DNA of 64,000 nucleotides from Streptomyces sp. NBC_01463 (GCA_036227345.1 CP109468.1:6696001-6760000), one strand, 5' to 3'. Numbered from the stretch's first letter, positions 1 to 8,783 are shown. Notes: generated by a model from the sequence alone, not told the origin. Numbers and translations are program-made.

Positions 1-21
1 AACGGCGTACGGAACTGAACG

Positions 22-63
22 CGGCGCCTGCCCGTCCCCGACCGGACGATTCGGCAGGCGCCG
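22..63. terminator. Terminator-like hairpin at the window edge
   Basis: An 11-bp stem pairs 22-32 with 53-63, and an inner CGTCC/GGACG stem strengthens it. It lies just past the stop of the leftward permease gene that ends at 117, so it probably ends that transcript. There is no clear T-run, which is common for Streptomyces terminators. Confidence 0.5.
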
Positions 64-116
64 TGGCGCATCCCGGGCCGGTTCACGGCCCCGGCCCCTC
101 AGGTCTCCCAGCTGCC

Positions 117-1361
117 TCAGGTGACCAGAGCCAGCGCGCAGGTGGCGGCCGCCGTCGCCGTCACCGCCAGCACCAGACCCGTCAGGACGAACCGCCCCAA
201 CGCGATCCGCGTCCCCTGCTGACGGCACCGCTCGAACCACAGCAGGGTCGCCAGCGAACCCCACGGAGTGACGACGGAACCCGCGTTGACCCCGATCAGC
301 AGGGCCAGCAGCTGGTCGTGGTTCCCCGCCGGGATGACCGCCTCGCCCGCCACGTACGCAGGCAGGTTGTTCAGCACGTTGGCGAGCCCCGCACCCACCC
401 CGGCCGACCGCAGCATGCCCAGGAAGCCGTTGTCCGAGCCGAGCGCCCGCACCAGCAGTTCGTGCAGCCCGTGCGCGTTGACCGTCTCCACGACCAGGAA
501 CATCCCCGGGACCAGTACCAGCAGCCGCCACGGGACCAGCGACAGCCGCAGCTCCTCCCGGCGCCGCACCGCGAACGCCGCCACCACGACCACCATCGCG
601 GCCAGCGACGCCGACCACAGCGGCACATCCACCGCCAGGATCGCCACCAGGAACCCGACGCACGCCACCGCGCAGATCCGCAGCAGCACCGGATCGCCGG
701 GCACCGGCAGGGCGGGCGGTGTGTAGCGCTCCGCCCCGCGCCGGCCGCGGCGCCAGTAGAACACCCACAGACAGAGCGCCGTCACCCCGATCGCCGCCAG
801 CTGGGGCAGCCACATCACCGAGGCCAGACCGGCCGGCGACAGCGCCACCCGGTCCGCGGCCAGCAGATTCGTCAGGTTCGACACCGGCAGCAGCAGACTC
901 GCCGTGTTGGCCAGCCACACCGTCGTCATCGCCAACGGCACCCCGGCGATGCCCACCCGGGTCCCCAGCGCCAGCATCACCGGCGTGAGCAGGACCGCGG
1001 TCGTGTCCAGGTTCAGGGTGATCGTGGTCAGCGAGGCGAACGCCACGCACAGCCCGAACAGCAGCGCGTAACGGCCCCGGCCGGCCCGTGCCACCCAGGC
1101 CGCCACCACATCGAAGACCTGCGCCCGGCCCGCCAGCTCCGCCATCACGATCACGGTGGCCAGGAACGCCAGCAGCGGCCCGATCCGCCGCATCTGATCG
1201 GCCGCCGGGCCGGCGGGCAGCAGCCCGGTCACCGCGGCGAGCAGTCCCGCCAGGAGCAGCCCGGCCGCCAGCCAGTCGAGCGGGTGCAGCCGTCGGACCA
1301 GGGATGACAGCACAGCCGCGCTCCCGCCGCCGGGCCGCGGCGTGGAGTGATCGTTCCGCAT
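117..1361 (-). CDS. SLC13/ArsB-type inner-membrane permease
   Basis: A polytopic permease of 414 aa with about 10-12 hydrophobic segments. The two halves carry the paired motifs expected of the ion-transporter superfamily: a TTITLNLDTTAVLLTP segment and an NTASLLLPVSNLTNLL segment in the first half, and an NNLPAYV segment in the second. Families with this layout include arsenite exporter ArsB and SLC13 dicarboxylate/sulfate carriers. The substrate cannot be read from sequence. No arsR, arsC or other resistance gene is adjacent, so an arsenic role is only one option. The ATG start is followed by a short charged N-terminus before the first membrane segment. Its neighbour at 1398 is read in the same direction 36 bp upstream, so the two may be co-transcribed. 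Confidence 0.8.
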   Translation of the reverse strand: MRNDHSTPRPGGGSAAVLSSLVRRLHPLDWLAAGLLLAGLLAAVTGLLPAGPAADQMRRIGPLLAFLATVIVMAELAGRAQVFDVVAAWVARAGRGRYALLFGLCVAFASLTTITLNLDTTAVLLTPVMLALGTRVGIAGVPLAMTTVWLANTASLLLPVSNLTNLLAADRVALSPAGLASVMWLPQLAAIGVTALCLWVFYWRRGRRGAERYTPPALPVPGDPVLLRICAVACVGFLVAILAVDVPLWSASLAAMVVVVAAFAVRRREELRLSLVPWRLLVLVPGMFLVVETVNAHGLHELLVRALGSDNGFLGMLRSAGVGAGLANVLNNLPAYVAGEAVIPAGNHDQLLALLIGVNAGSVVTPWGSLATLLWFERCRQQGTRIALGRFVLTGLVLAVTATAAATCALALVT

Positions 1362-1397
1362 GCGGTCATCGTGTCAGACCGCGGAACCGCTCCCCGC

Positions 1398-2336
1398 TCA
1401 GCCCGTCAGCGCCGACGTCTTGAGGACCACCAGCAGCACCAGCACGGCCAGCAGCACCACGCACCCGGCGGCCTGGACCGCCGTGCGGCGCTGCGCCGGG
1501 GCGTACGCGTAGACGACCGTGACCAGCGCACCGGTCAGCAGCCCGCCCAGATGCCCCTGCCACGAGGTGAAACCCGCGGAGATCACCATCCAGATCAGGA
1601 ACCCGGCCAGGAACCGGTTCACCGCCTGCATGTTCCGGCCCAGCCGCCGGCTGATGACGTAGAACGACGCGGCGAGACCGAAGACCGCACCGGACGCGCC
1701 CACCGAGGAGTCGAGCGGCGCGATCAGATACACCAGGACCGAGCCGCCCAGCGCCGACAGCAGGTACAGCGCCAGATAGCGGGCCCGCCCCAGCTGTTCC
1801 TCGACGACCCGGCCCAGATTCCACAGCGCGTACATGTTGAAGGCGATGTGCAGCACGCCGAACGGCAGCGAGCCGAAGGAGGACTCGCCCGGCGGCAGAT
1901 GCAGGAAGGCCCCCGTCAGCAGCCGGTACCACTCACCGTCGACCACACCGGTCACGTCGAATCCGGGGAATCCGCCGTCCACGTAGACGTACTGGGCGCC
2001 GTCCGGGCCGGTCAGCCCGGCACCCGTCATCGCGAACCGGTCGACGATCCCCGGCCGGACCAGCTCGCCCAGGTACGCCAGGATGTTGAGGCCCATCAGC
2101 ACGTAGGTGACGAGCGGCACCGCGTCCCGGGACACCGCGCCGCCGAACACCGTGCGCGCCTGCCGCACCGAGCGCCGCCCCTCCTTCACGCACTCCACGC
2201 AGTGGTGGCCGACGGCGGCCTCGCGCATGCAGTCCGGGCAGATGAAGCGCTCACAGCGGGTGCAGCTCACATACGTCTCGTACGACGGGTGGCGGTAGCA
2301 CGTGGTGACGGCGGCTTCCATGGCCGGCTCCTTCAT
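1398..2336 (-). CDS. Rhomboid-family intramembrane serine protease with N-terminal zinc finger
   Basis: A 312-aa membrane protease that should cut membrane proteins within the bilayer. Residues about 13-49 hold a B-box-like Cys/His cluster (C13, H16, C25, C28, C33, C36, H44, C46, C49), probably zinc binding and cytoplasmic. Six or more membrane segments follow. The rhomboid dyad is visible as S215 in GASG and H262 in WQGHLGG, with N167 in HIAFN as the oxyanion-side residue. The start chosen gives MKEPAMEAAV; Met6 (2321) is also possible. Rhomboids with a B-box-type finger are usual in actinobacteria. Substrates are unknown. It may share a transcript with the permease downstream. Confidence 0.9.
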   Translation of the reverse strand: MKEPAMEAAVTTCYRHPSYETYVSCTRCERFICPDCMREAAVGHHCVECVKEGRRSVRQARTVFGGAVSRDAVPLVTYVLMGLNILAYLGELVRPGIVDRFAMTGAGLTGPDGAQYVYVDGGFPGFDVTGVVDGEWYRLLTGAFLHLPPGESSFGSLPFGVLHIAFNMYALWNLGRVVEEQLGRARYLALYLLSALGGSVLVYLIAPLDSSVGASGAVFGLAASFYVISRRLGRNMQAVNRFLAGFLIWMVISAGFTSWQGHLGGLLTGALVTVVYAYAPAQRRTAVQAAGCVVLLAVLVLLVVLKTSALTG

Positions 2337-2453
2337 CGGTGTACGGACAAGAAGCCGGTGGGGCGGCGGCGATCAAGATAGCGAACCCGGGGGAGGGGTA
2401 CACACCCGGGTTTAGGCTCGGGTTCCCCCACCCCCGACGATCGGAGCCCCCTG

Positions 2454-3041
2454 ATGACCGCCGAGGCCTTCCGGATCCTGCGCGCGGCCGGCCGCACACC
2501 GCTGGCGTGGAAGAACGGCGGGGGCGTCACCCGGGAGATCGCCGCGTCCCCCGGCGCCACGACCGGCGCCTTCGACTGGCGGGTCAGCCTGGCGGACGTG
2601 GCGGCGGACGGGCCGTTCTCCGTGTTCCCGGGCGTCGACCGCACCCTGACCGTGGTGGAGGGGGCCGGGATGGACCTGATGGTGGGCGGCGAGCACCACA
2701 TCGTCGACGAGCCGTACTGGCCGCACGACTTCCCGGGCGACCTGGACACCGACGGCCGGCTCCTGGCGGGCCCGGTCGTGAACCTCAACGTGATGTACCG
2801 CCGTGACCGGGTCCGGGCGGAGACGGCGGTGGTGCGCGGCACCCTGCGGCTGGCGGCGCCGGAGGGCGGGGCGGTGCTGGCCGTGGCGATCGAGGACGGC
2901 GCCGTCGTCGACGGGACGGACACCGTGCTCGGCCGTTACGACGCGGTGCTGCTGCGGAGCAGGGAGGCGTCCTGCGTACTGCGGACGCAGGGATACGCGG
3001 CGCTGGTCACCCTGTCGGGTGACGAGACCGGCGGCCGGTAG
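2454..3041 (+). CDS. HutD/Ves-family cupin-like protein
   Basis: A 195-aa protein with the HutD/Ves hallmark near its N-terminus, a tryptophan-lysine-asparagine-glycine-glycine run (WKNGGGVTREIA) at about residues 21-32, then an FDWRVSLADV segment. The family has a cupin fold. HutD is linked to histidine utilisation genes in proteobacteria, but its biochemical role is not settled. No hut genes are next to it here, so the function is inferred from family only. It is transcribed away from the rhomboid gene; the 117-bp gap between the two starts must hold both promoters. The ATG follows a GGAG-containing leader. Confidence 0.8.
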   Translation: MTAEAFRILRAAGRTPLAWKNGGGVTREIAASPGATTGAFDWRVSLADVAADGPFSVFPGVDRTLTVVEGAGMDLMVGGEHHIVDEPYWPHDFPGDLDTDGRLLAGPVVNLNVMYRRDRVRAETAVVRGTLRLAAPEGGAVLAVAIEDGAVVDGTDTVLGRYDAVLLRSREASCVLRTQGYAALVTLSGDETGGR

Positions 3042-3152
3042 CGGTACTGGCGGTACCCCGGGGGCTGCCCGCCGGGCATCCGATCGGGTGGTCCGCACCG
3101 TCCTCGCGGAATCCGGACAGAAGATGTCGGGTTTCCCGGGTTCCATGGAGCC

Positions 3153-3659
3153 ATGACCTCATCCTCCTGGGCAGATTTCCGGTCGGCGGAGCCGGACTTC
3201 GCCGACACCGTGCGACAGCGGTTCGAGCAGTACAAGCACCACGTCCTGGCGACCCTCCGGAGCGACGGCTCGCCGCGGGTCACCGGCCTGGAGGTGGACT
3301 TCCGGCTCGGCGAGCCCTTCCTCGGCATGATGCCGAACTCGCGCAAGGCGCTGGACCTGCGCCGCGACCCCCGCTTCGCGGTGCAGGCCAACCCGGGCCC
3401 GGACGCCGAGATGGCCGACGGCGACGTGCGGATCTCGGGACGCGCGGTGGAGGTGACCGACCCCGAGGTGCTCGCCCGCTTCATCGCCGAGGTGAAGCCG
3501 CCGGAACCCTTCCACCTCTTCCGGGTCGAGCTGACCGAGGTGGTGCGCATCGGGCTCGAAGGGGGCGACACCCTGCTCATCCGGACCTGGCGTCCGGGTC
3601 ACCCGCTCCGCACGATCCGCCGGGGCAACGACGACGGGCCGGCGTCCACCGCGCCCTGA
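3153..3659 (+). CDS. Pyridoxamine 5'-phosphate oxidase-fold protein
   Basis: A 168-aa single-domain protein with the PPOX split-barrel pattern: a helix, then HVLATLRSDGSPRVTGLEVDF at about residues 29-49, a PNSRKALDLRRDPR segment, and a VRISGRAVEVTDPE strand pair. Relatives bind FMN, F420, heme or biliverdin and usually act as reductases or oxidases of small substrates. It is not the biosynthetic PdxH, which is longer and carries a distinct C-terminal signature. The cofactor cannot be decided from sequence alone. A TetR gene starts 62 bp downstream in the same direction, so co-transcription is possible but unproved. Confidence 0.8.
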   Translation: MTSSSWADFRSAEPDFADTVRQRFEQYKHHVLATLRSDGSPRVTGLEVDFRLGEPFLGMMPNSRKALDLRRDPRFAVQANPGPDAEMADGDVRISGRAVEVTDPEVLARFIAEVKPPEPFHLFRVELTEVVRIGLEGGDTLLIRTWRPGHPLRTIRRGNDDGPASTAP

Positions 3660-3721
3660 CCGCTGCGGGAGGCGGGCGACGCGGTGTCCGCCGCGCCGCC
3701 CGCCGGGCGGAGAATGGGCGG

Positions 3722-4333
3722 GTGCCTACCAAGAAGAAGCCCCAGGCGACCCCCTCGCCCGAGCGCCGCGGCGAACTGCTCGCCACGGCCGCCGAGGTGT
3801 TCGCCGCCCAGGGATACAACGCCACCACCGTCCGCAGGATCGCGGACGAGGCCGGCATGCTCGCGGGCAGCCTCTACTACCACTTCGATTCCAAGGAATC
3901 GATGCTCGACGAGATCCTCTCCACCTTCCTGAACGAACTGTGGGAGGGGTACGACACCGTCCTCGGCGCCGGGCTCGGCCCCCGGGAGACCATCGAGGCG
4001 CTCGTCACCGAGTCCTTCCGCGAGATCGACCGGCACCGGGCCGCCGTCGCCATCTACCAGAAGGAGTCCGGGCACCTGGCGGCCCAGCCGCGGTTCCACT
4101 ACCTGGTCGAGTCCCAGCAGAGGTTCGAGAAGGCCTGGCTCGGCACCCTGGAGCGCGGCGTCGCCGACCGGACCTTCCGCGCCGACCTCGACATCCGCCT
4201 CACCTACCGGTTCGTCCGCGACACCGTCTGGGTCGCCGCCTCCTGGTACCGGCCGGGCGGCCGGCACAGCCCCGAGGAAATCGCCCGGCAGTACCTCTCG
4301 ATGGTCCTGGACGGGATCGCCCTGCGCGGCTGA
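3722..4333 (+). CDS. TetR/AcrR-family transcriptional repressor
   Basis: A 203-aa regulator starting at GTG. The N-terminal helix-turn-helix (about residues 17-63) is typical: RRGELLATAAEVFAAQGY, then TTVRRIADEAGMLAGSLYYHF and SKESMLDEIL. The C-terminal ligand-binding region is helical and has the length usual for the family. The DNA-binding part resembles KstR2/FadR-like members that control lipid or steroid use, but that is only a resemblance. No divergent target gene is adjacent; possible targets are itself and the PPOX gene upstream. Confidence 0.9.
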   Translation: MPTKKKPQATPSPERRGELLATAAEVFAAQGYNATTVRRIADEAGMLAGSLYYHFDSKESMLDEILSTFLNELWEGYDTVLGAGLGPRETIEALVTESFREIDRHRAAVAIYQKESGHLAAQPRFHYLVESQQRFEKAWLGTLERGVADRTFRADLDIRLTYRFVRDTVWVAASWYRPGGRHSPEEIARQYLSMVLDGIALRG

Positions 4334-4469
4334 ACCGGCCGGGGCGGGAAATCCACCCGCGCCCCGAACGGCTCCGGGCCGGACGCCCCAAGGGTTCGCA
4401 CGGATATCCGCCGGCCGGCGGCGTGGCGCGTTCCACCGCTGGTCGGCAGATCGTGCTACGGTGGTCCGG

Positions 4470-4498
4470 TTGCAGTTTTGGTACCCATGAACTTTATG
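4470..4498 (+). promoter_or_regulatory. Possible promoter of the cold-shock gene
   Basis: TTGCAG (4470-4475) and TTTATG (4493-4498) are 17 bases apart, in an unusually AT-rich stretch for this genome. The -35 matches the vegetative consensus at several positions; the -10 is weak. If used, transcription would start near 4505 and leave a leader of about 120 nt before the cold-shock start codon. Confidence 0.35.
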
Positions 4499-4499
4499 T

Positions 4500-4537
4500 G
4501 CGCCTGACGGGAATGCTTCCTCAGGCGCTTTATTGTT
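4500..4537 (+). terminator. Intrinsic-terminator-like hairpin with T-rich tail ahead of the cold-shock gene
   Basis: An 8-bp GC-rich stem, GCGCCTGA (4500-4507) with TCAGGCGC (4521-4528), is followed by TTTATTGTTTT. This looks like a classic rho-independent terminator, which is rare in such a GC-rich genome. It lies 90 bp before the cold-shock start and about 165 bp after the TetR stop. It could end the TetR transcript or act as an attenuator in the cold-shock leader. Confidence 0.5.
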
Positions 4538-4627
4538 TTCCGGCTTTCTCCGGGTGGGGCTCAATGCGGCGACTTGGAATTCGTAAAGTGCGGATTTCCG
4601 GCACTGCACCTGTTTTAGGAGAATGAC

Positions 4628-4831
4628 ATGGCTACTGGAACCGTGAAGTGGTTCAACTCGGAAAAGGGCTTCGGCTTCATCGAGCAGGACGGCGGCGGCG
4701 CCGACGTCTTCGCCCACTACTCCAACATCGCCACCCAGGGCTTCCGTGAGCTCCAGGAGGGCCAGAAGGTCTCCTTCGACGTCACGCAGGGCCAGAAGGG
4801 CCCGCAGGCGGAGAACATCGTCCCGGCCTAA
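4628..4831 (+). CDS. Cold-shock protein, CspA family
   Basis: A 67-aa OB-fold nucleic-acid-binding protein. Both RNA-binding motifs are present: KGFGFIEQ at residues 16-23 (RNP1) and VFAHYSN at about 31-37 (RNP2), preceded by the invariant [10 protein letters not shown] context. Such proteins bind single-stranded RNA/DNA and keep mRNA unstructured in the cytoplasm, at low temperature or constitutively. The start has a strong Shine-Dalgarno (TTAGGAGAATGAC). The long AT-rich leader is typical for cold-shock genes. A strong hairpin follows, and a DEAD-box RNA helicase gene comes next in the same direction, a partnership known from cold adaptation. Confidence 0.97.
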   Translation: MATGTVKWFNSEKGFGFIEQDGGGADVFAHYSNIATQGFRELQEGQKVSFDVTQGQKGPQAENIVPA

Positions 4832-4852
4832 TTGCCGGACGCGTACCTCGCA

Positions 4853-4887
4853 GCCGGGGCCCGCACCGTGAAGGTGCGGGTCCCGGC
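4853..4887 (+). terminator. Terminator hairpin after the cold-shock gene
   Basis: A 15-bp stem (4853-4867 with 4873-4887, one G-T pair) closes a 5-nt GTGAA loop. It lies 21 bp beyond the stop codon, so most cold-shock transcripts should end here, with read-through possible into the helicase gene. Confidence 0.8.
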
Positions 4888-5093
4888 TTGTGCTGTCCCT
4901 GGGAAGCAACGCAAAGACGGGCGCCGGACCGGCGCCCCGCACCGGGTGCGACGAAGCACCCCGGGTGCCCGAGAGAGCTCCGCGCTCCGTGCGCAGCGGT
5001 CACCTCCGCAGATCCGCGCGGACCCGGAATTCTTGAGCAGTCCCCAGCAGTCCCACGTAGTTCCCCAGGAATCCCCCAGGAGGGCAATTCCGT

Positions 5094-6710
5094 ATGACCC
5101 GCTCCGAACGTCAGGACCGTCCCGCCCGCAATCGCCCGTCGAGGGGGCGTGGCACGGCCCAGGCAAAGGCAACCGCACAGGGTTCCGGCAAGGGATCCGG
5201 CAAGGCGTCACCCCGTCGCAGGGCCACGCCGCCGCAGGGTGAGTTCGCCCTGCCCGAAACCATGACCCCCGCACTGCCCGCCGTCGAGGCGTTCGCCGAG
5301 CTGGACATGCCCGCCGCCCTGCTGAAAACCCTTGCCGCGCAGGGCGTCACCGACCCGTTCCCGATCCAGGGCGCCACCCTGCCGAACTCGCTGGCCGGCC
5401 GGGACATCCTCGGCCGCGGCCGCACCGGCTCCGGCAAGACCCTCGCCTTCGGCCTCGCGCTGCTGGCCCGCACCGCCGGACGCCGCTGCGAGCCGAAGGC
5501 ACCGCTGGCGCTCGTCCTCGTCCCGACCCGTGAGCTCGCGCAGCAGGTCACCGACGCGCTGACGCCGTACGCCACCGCGGTCAACCTGCGGATGGCCACC
5601 GTCGTCGGCGGCATGTCGATCAGCAAGCAGTCCGGCACCCTGCGCCGCGGCGCCGAGGTGCTCGTCGCCACGCCGGGCCGCCTCAAGGACCTCATCGAGC
5701 GCGGCGACTGCCGCCTGGACGACGTCGCCATCACGGTCCTCGACGAGGCCGACCAGATGGCCGACATGGGCTTCATGCCGCAGGTCGTCGCCCTGCTCAA
5801 GCAGGTCGAGGAGGGCGGACAGCGGATGCTGTTCTCCGCCACCCTGGACAAGAACATCGACCGGCTGGTCAAGATGTTCCTGACCGACCCCGTCGTGCAC
5901 TCCGTCGACCCGTCCGCCGGTGCCGTCACCACCATGGAGCACCACGTGCTCCACGTGATCGACGAGACCGACAAGAAGGCCGTCGCCACGAAGATCGCCG
6001 CCCGTGAAGGCCGCGTCATCATGTTCGTCGACACCAAGCGCGCCGCCGACCGCTTCGCCAAGCGGCTGCTCGCCAGCGGCGTACGGGCTGCCGCGCTGCA
6101 CGGCGGCCGTTCGCAGCCGCAGCGCAACCGGACCCTGGACCAGTTCAAGAACGGCCAGGTCACCGCGCTCGTCGCGACGAACGTGGCGGCCCGTGGCATC
6201 CACGTCGACGACCTCGACCTGGTCGTCAACGTGGACCCGCCCACCGACCACAAGGACTACCTCCACCGCGGCGGGCGCACGGCGCGCGCCGGGGAGTCCG
6301 GCAGCGTCGTCACGCTGGTGCTGCCCGAGGAGAAGCGGGAGATGACCCGGCTGATGCAGGACGCGGGCATCGCGCCGCGCACCACCCGGATCAAGTCCAG
6401 CGACGAGGAGCTCACCCGGATCACCGGGGCACGCGAGCCGTCCGGCGTCGCGATCGTGATCGAGGTCCCGCAGCCCACCCAGCCGAAGCCGCGCACGCGC
6501 TCCGGCGCGGGTGGTGCGGGCACGGGCACCGGTGGCGGCTTCCGCTCGGGCAGCCGTGGCCGTGGCCGCCGCGGTGGCTCCGGCGGCGCGGGTGCTGCCG
6601 GTGGCGGCGGCGCGCAGGGCACCGGCGGAGCGGGTCGTGCCGGTGGCACGGGCCGCTCGGGCGGTACCGGCCGCAGCGGTGCGCCCTCGCGCGGACGCCG
6701 CGCGGCGTAA
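5094..6710 (+). CDS. DEAD-box ATP-dependent RNA helicase
   Basis: A 538-aa RNA helicase that unwinds structured RNA using ATP. Order of parts: a basic, low-complexity N-terminus (1-50), Q-motif region (about 88-93), Walker A GRTGSGKT (109-116), PTRELAQ (motif Ia), DEAD (217-220), SAT (about 245), then the second RecA-like domain with ARGIHVDD and HRGGRTARAG. The last 70 residues are a Gly/Arg/Ser-rich tail, usual for RNA-binding helicases of the RhlE/CsdA type. An AGGAGG Shine-Dalgarno lies about 10 nt before the ATG. It follows the cold-shock gene, suggesting cold or RNA-metabolism duty. Confidence 0.95.
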   Translation: MTRSERQDRPARNRPSRGRGTAQAKATAQGSGKGSGKASPRRRATPPQGEFALPETMTPALPAVEAFAELDMPAALLKTLAAQGVTDPFPIQGATLPNSLAGRDILGRGRTGSGKTLAFGLALLARTAGRRCEPKAPLALVLVPTRELAQQVTDALTPYATAVNLRMATVVGGMSISKQSGTLRRGAEVLVATPGRLKDLIERGDCRLDDVAITVLDEADQMADMGFMPQVVALLKQVEEGGQRMLFSATLDKNIDRLVKMFLTDPVVHSVDPSAGAVTTMEHHVLHVIDETDKKAVATKIAAREGRVIMFVDTKRAADRFAKRLLASGVRAAALHGGRSQPQRNRTLDQFKNGQVTALVATNVAARGIHVDDLDLVVNVDPPTDHKDYLHRGGRTARAGESGSVVTLVLPEEKREMTRLMQDAGIAPRTTRIKSSDEELTRITGAREPSGVAIVIEVPQPTQPKPRTRSGAGGAGTGTGGGFRSGSRGRGRRGGSGGAGAAGGGGAQGTGGAGRAGGTGRSGGTGRSGAPSRGRRAA

Positions 6711-6722
6711 CCGGGGTCTTCG

Positions 6723-6800
6723 GCCCGTCCGGTGTGCGAGGACGGAGCGTCGCGCGGGTTCGCCCGCCGTGCCGCTTCCGTCCTCGCACACCGGACGGGC
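6723..6800. terminator. Long perfect inverted repeat between convergent genes
   Basis: A perfect 24-bp arm at 6723-6746 pairs with 6777-6800 around a 30-nt loop. It lies between the helicase stop (6710) and the stop of the leftward ankyrin gene (6807), so it probably ends transcription in both directions. The outer GCCCGTCCGG core is shared with dispersed repeats at 19.4 and 24.4 kb. Confidence 0.8.
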
Positions 6801-6806
6801 TTGGAA

Positions 6807-7820
6807 TCAGGCCTCTCCGGTGACTGAGGAGCCGGCATCCGGGGGCAGCGTCCCCGGAAGGCGTGCATCCAGCCCCGCCAGCACCTCCGCGCCGAACTCC
6901 CGCAGCAACGGCTCACCGCTCGCACACCACGCGGCCGCCGCCTGGCGGGTCTCCTCGTCGCCGCGCCCGCACAGCGCCTCCGCCGATGCCTGCCAGTTGT
7001 CCAGCCCCGGGCCCCCGGACCGCAGCGCCCGTCGCGCCAGTTCCTCGAAGGAAGCGCGCACACCCAGCTCCGCCTCCAGGACCGTGGCGATCGCACCGTG
7101 CCCCGTCTGCTGGTCCCGGCCGGCGGCCGGCCGGCCCTCGCGGACGAGTTCGACGGTCAGCGTCTCCCCGTCGTCGACCACGGTCCGGCGCACCACCACG
7201 TCGTACGCGTCCCTGTACAACTCCCGCAGACCCGCCCGCATCTCCTGCTCCAGGTCGGTGTCCAGCATGCGCCGCGCCTCGCCCAGCGCCTCCTCGACGG
7301 CACCCTCCACCGCTCCCGCACCATGCCTCAGCAGGGCGCGGACCGTCGGCAGGGAGCCCCGCCGGGCCGCCAGCAGCAGCGGCGACTCGCCCTCGGGGCC
7401 CGGCAGACAGGGATCGGCGCCGTACGCCAGCAGCACCTCGGCGGTCCGCGCGTGACCCAGCCCCACCGCCCAGCGCAGCGCCGTGAACCCGAACTGTTCC
7501 CGCAGATCCGGCCGCGCACCGGCCGCCAGCAGTGCCTCGGCCACCTCCGTGTGCCCGCCGCACGCCGCCCCGCACAGCGGCAGGTCGCCCGCCTCCGGAC
7601 CACAGGCCCGGTCCGGGTCCGCGCCCGCTGCGAGCAGCAGCCGCACCACCCCCGGACGGTCCGACACCGCCGCCAGATAGAGCGCGCTCGCACCGTCCTC
7701 GTCCACCGACTCGGCGGACACACCGCTGCGGAGCAGCCGTACGACGGCGTTCTCACCCTCGTACAACGCATCGAACAGGCGGTGTCCGCCCGCTGCTGCC
7801 GCCATCGGATCTTCTGTCAC
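6807..7820 (-). CDS. Ankyrin-repeat protein
   Basis: A 337-aa soluble protein. Residues about 12-175 form four to five ankyrin repeats, visible as recurring units such as DGASALYLAAVSDRPGVVRLLLAAGAD and GFTALRWAVGLGHARTAEVLLAYGAD. Ankyrin repeats mediate protein-protein contact. The C-terminal half has no domain I recognise. The listed start is GTG at 7820; an ATG at 7805 would remove five residues and is equally plausible. It is the last of a leftward group with the metallopeptidase-like gene (54 bp upstream) and the GH35 gene. The partner protein is unknown. Confidence 0.85.
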   Translation of the reverse strand: MTEDPMAAAAGGHRLFDALYEGENAVVRLLRSGVSAESVDEDGASALYLAAVSDRPGVVRLLLAAGADPDRACGPEAGDLPLCGAACGGHTEVAEALLAAGARPDLREQFGFTALRWAVGLGHARTAEVLLAYGADPCLPGPEGESPLLLAARRGSLPTVRALLRHGAGAVEGAVEEALGEARRMLDTDLEQEMRAGLRELYRDAYDVVVRRTVVDDGETLTVELVREGRPAAGRDQQTGHGAIATVLEAELGVRASFEELARRALRSGGPGLDNWQASAEALCGRGDEETRQAAAAWCASGEPLLREFGAEVLAGLDARLPGTLPPDAGSSVTGEA

Positions 7821-7874
7821 ATTTCGACTGTAATACGCCGCGCGGCAAGGCCACTTGCCCGGAGCGGGCCGTTC

Positions 7875-8783
7875 TCAGGTCGTGCAGTCCAGCACGGTCC
7901 TGCACAGCGCGCACCGCGCCCGCACCCGGCCGCGCACCGGAACCCGGTTGCGCTGGTGGCAGGTCGGGCAGGCGAACGCGACCCGCAGCCCGTCCCCGCC
8001 GGACTCGAAGGAGTACGGCACCTCCGGCCCCGGGCCCGTAACCGCGCCCGGATGGTCCTGCGCGTACCGCCGGTCCTTGGCGTACCGGCGGCGGCCCGCC
8101 CAGCCCGCGGCCGTCAGCGGCGGCTGTGTGCTCTCCCGCAGGGCCTGCGCCCGGCCCTTGGTGTACGCCGTGTACGCCTGCGGACTGGTGAACCACGGCG
8201 ACGGGTCCTCGTCGAAGGCGAGCGCCCGCTTGGCCAGCACGTACCCGAACTCCTCCGGGGTGAGGTAGCCGAGCTTCTGGCTGGACGTGGCGTCCTCCCG
8301 GAACGCGTCCAGCAGCAGCCAGCCGGCCCCCAGATAGGCCGCCGCCGTGTCCGTCAGGATCTCGTTGTCCCGGGTGCCCGGGAACTCCAGGCCGAGCCGG
8401 TGCAGCAGCACATGCATGACCTCGTGCGACAACGCGGCGCCGATGTCCCGGCGATGGGTGCGGAACCGGTCGTTCAGCTCGATGAAGTACTCCGGCCCCG
8501 CCGCGAGTTCGACGCTTCCCGCATGCTCCATCGCACGGAACGCCACGATCATCCGGGCATCCGGCAGCCGCAGGTGCTGCACCATCGCCCGCGCCACCCG
8601 CTGCGCACCGAGATGCAGGTCGTCCGCGTCGGCGAACGCCGCGTCGGCGGGGGCGAGGCTCGGGGCGAAGCGGTGCACGCCGTCGTAGGAGAGGCGGCGG
8701 TACAGCGCGGTGATCGCGGAGCGGACGGTGGCCAGATGCGGGAAACCGTGCACCACCGGGCTGCCGTGGGGGCTGTCCGACAT
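7875..8783 (-). CDS. HExxH zinc-metallopeptidase-like protein with C-terminal zinc ribbon
   Basis: A 302-aa protein. A zincin motif HEVMH lies at residues 120-124, with D145 in NEILTDTAA as a possible third ligand. The segment ASSQKLGYLTPEEFGYVLA follows. The C-terminus has two CxxC-type pairs (CPTC and CALC), a likely zinc ribbon. No signal peptide or membrane helix is visible, so it should be cytoplasmic. The reading frame is open further upstream, but the ATG at 8783 is chosen because GGGAGGG lies just before it and homology-like sequence begins there (MSDSPHG). Substrate unknown. It sits 65 bp after the GH35 gene in the same direction. Confidence 0.75.
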   Translation of the reverse strand: MSDSPHGSPVVHGFPHLATVRSAITALYRRLSYDGVHRFAPSLAPADAAFADADDLHLGAQRVARAMVQHLRLPDARMIVAFRAMEHAGSVELAAGPEYFIELNDRFRTHRRDIGAALSHEVMHVLLHRLGLEFPGTRDNEILTDTAAAYLGAGWLLLDAFREDATSSQKLGYLTPEEFGYVLAKRALAFDEDPSPWFTSPQAYTAYTKGRAQALRESTQPPLTAAGWAGRRRYAKDRRYAQDHPGAVTGPGPEVPYSFESGGDGLRVAFACPTCHQRNRVPVRGRVRARCALCRTVLDCTT

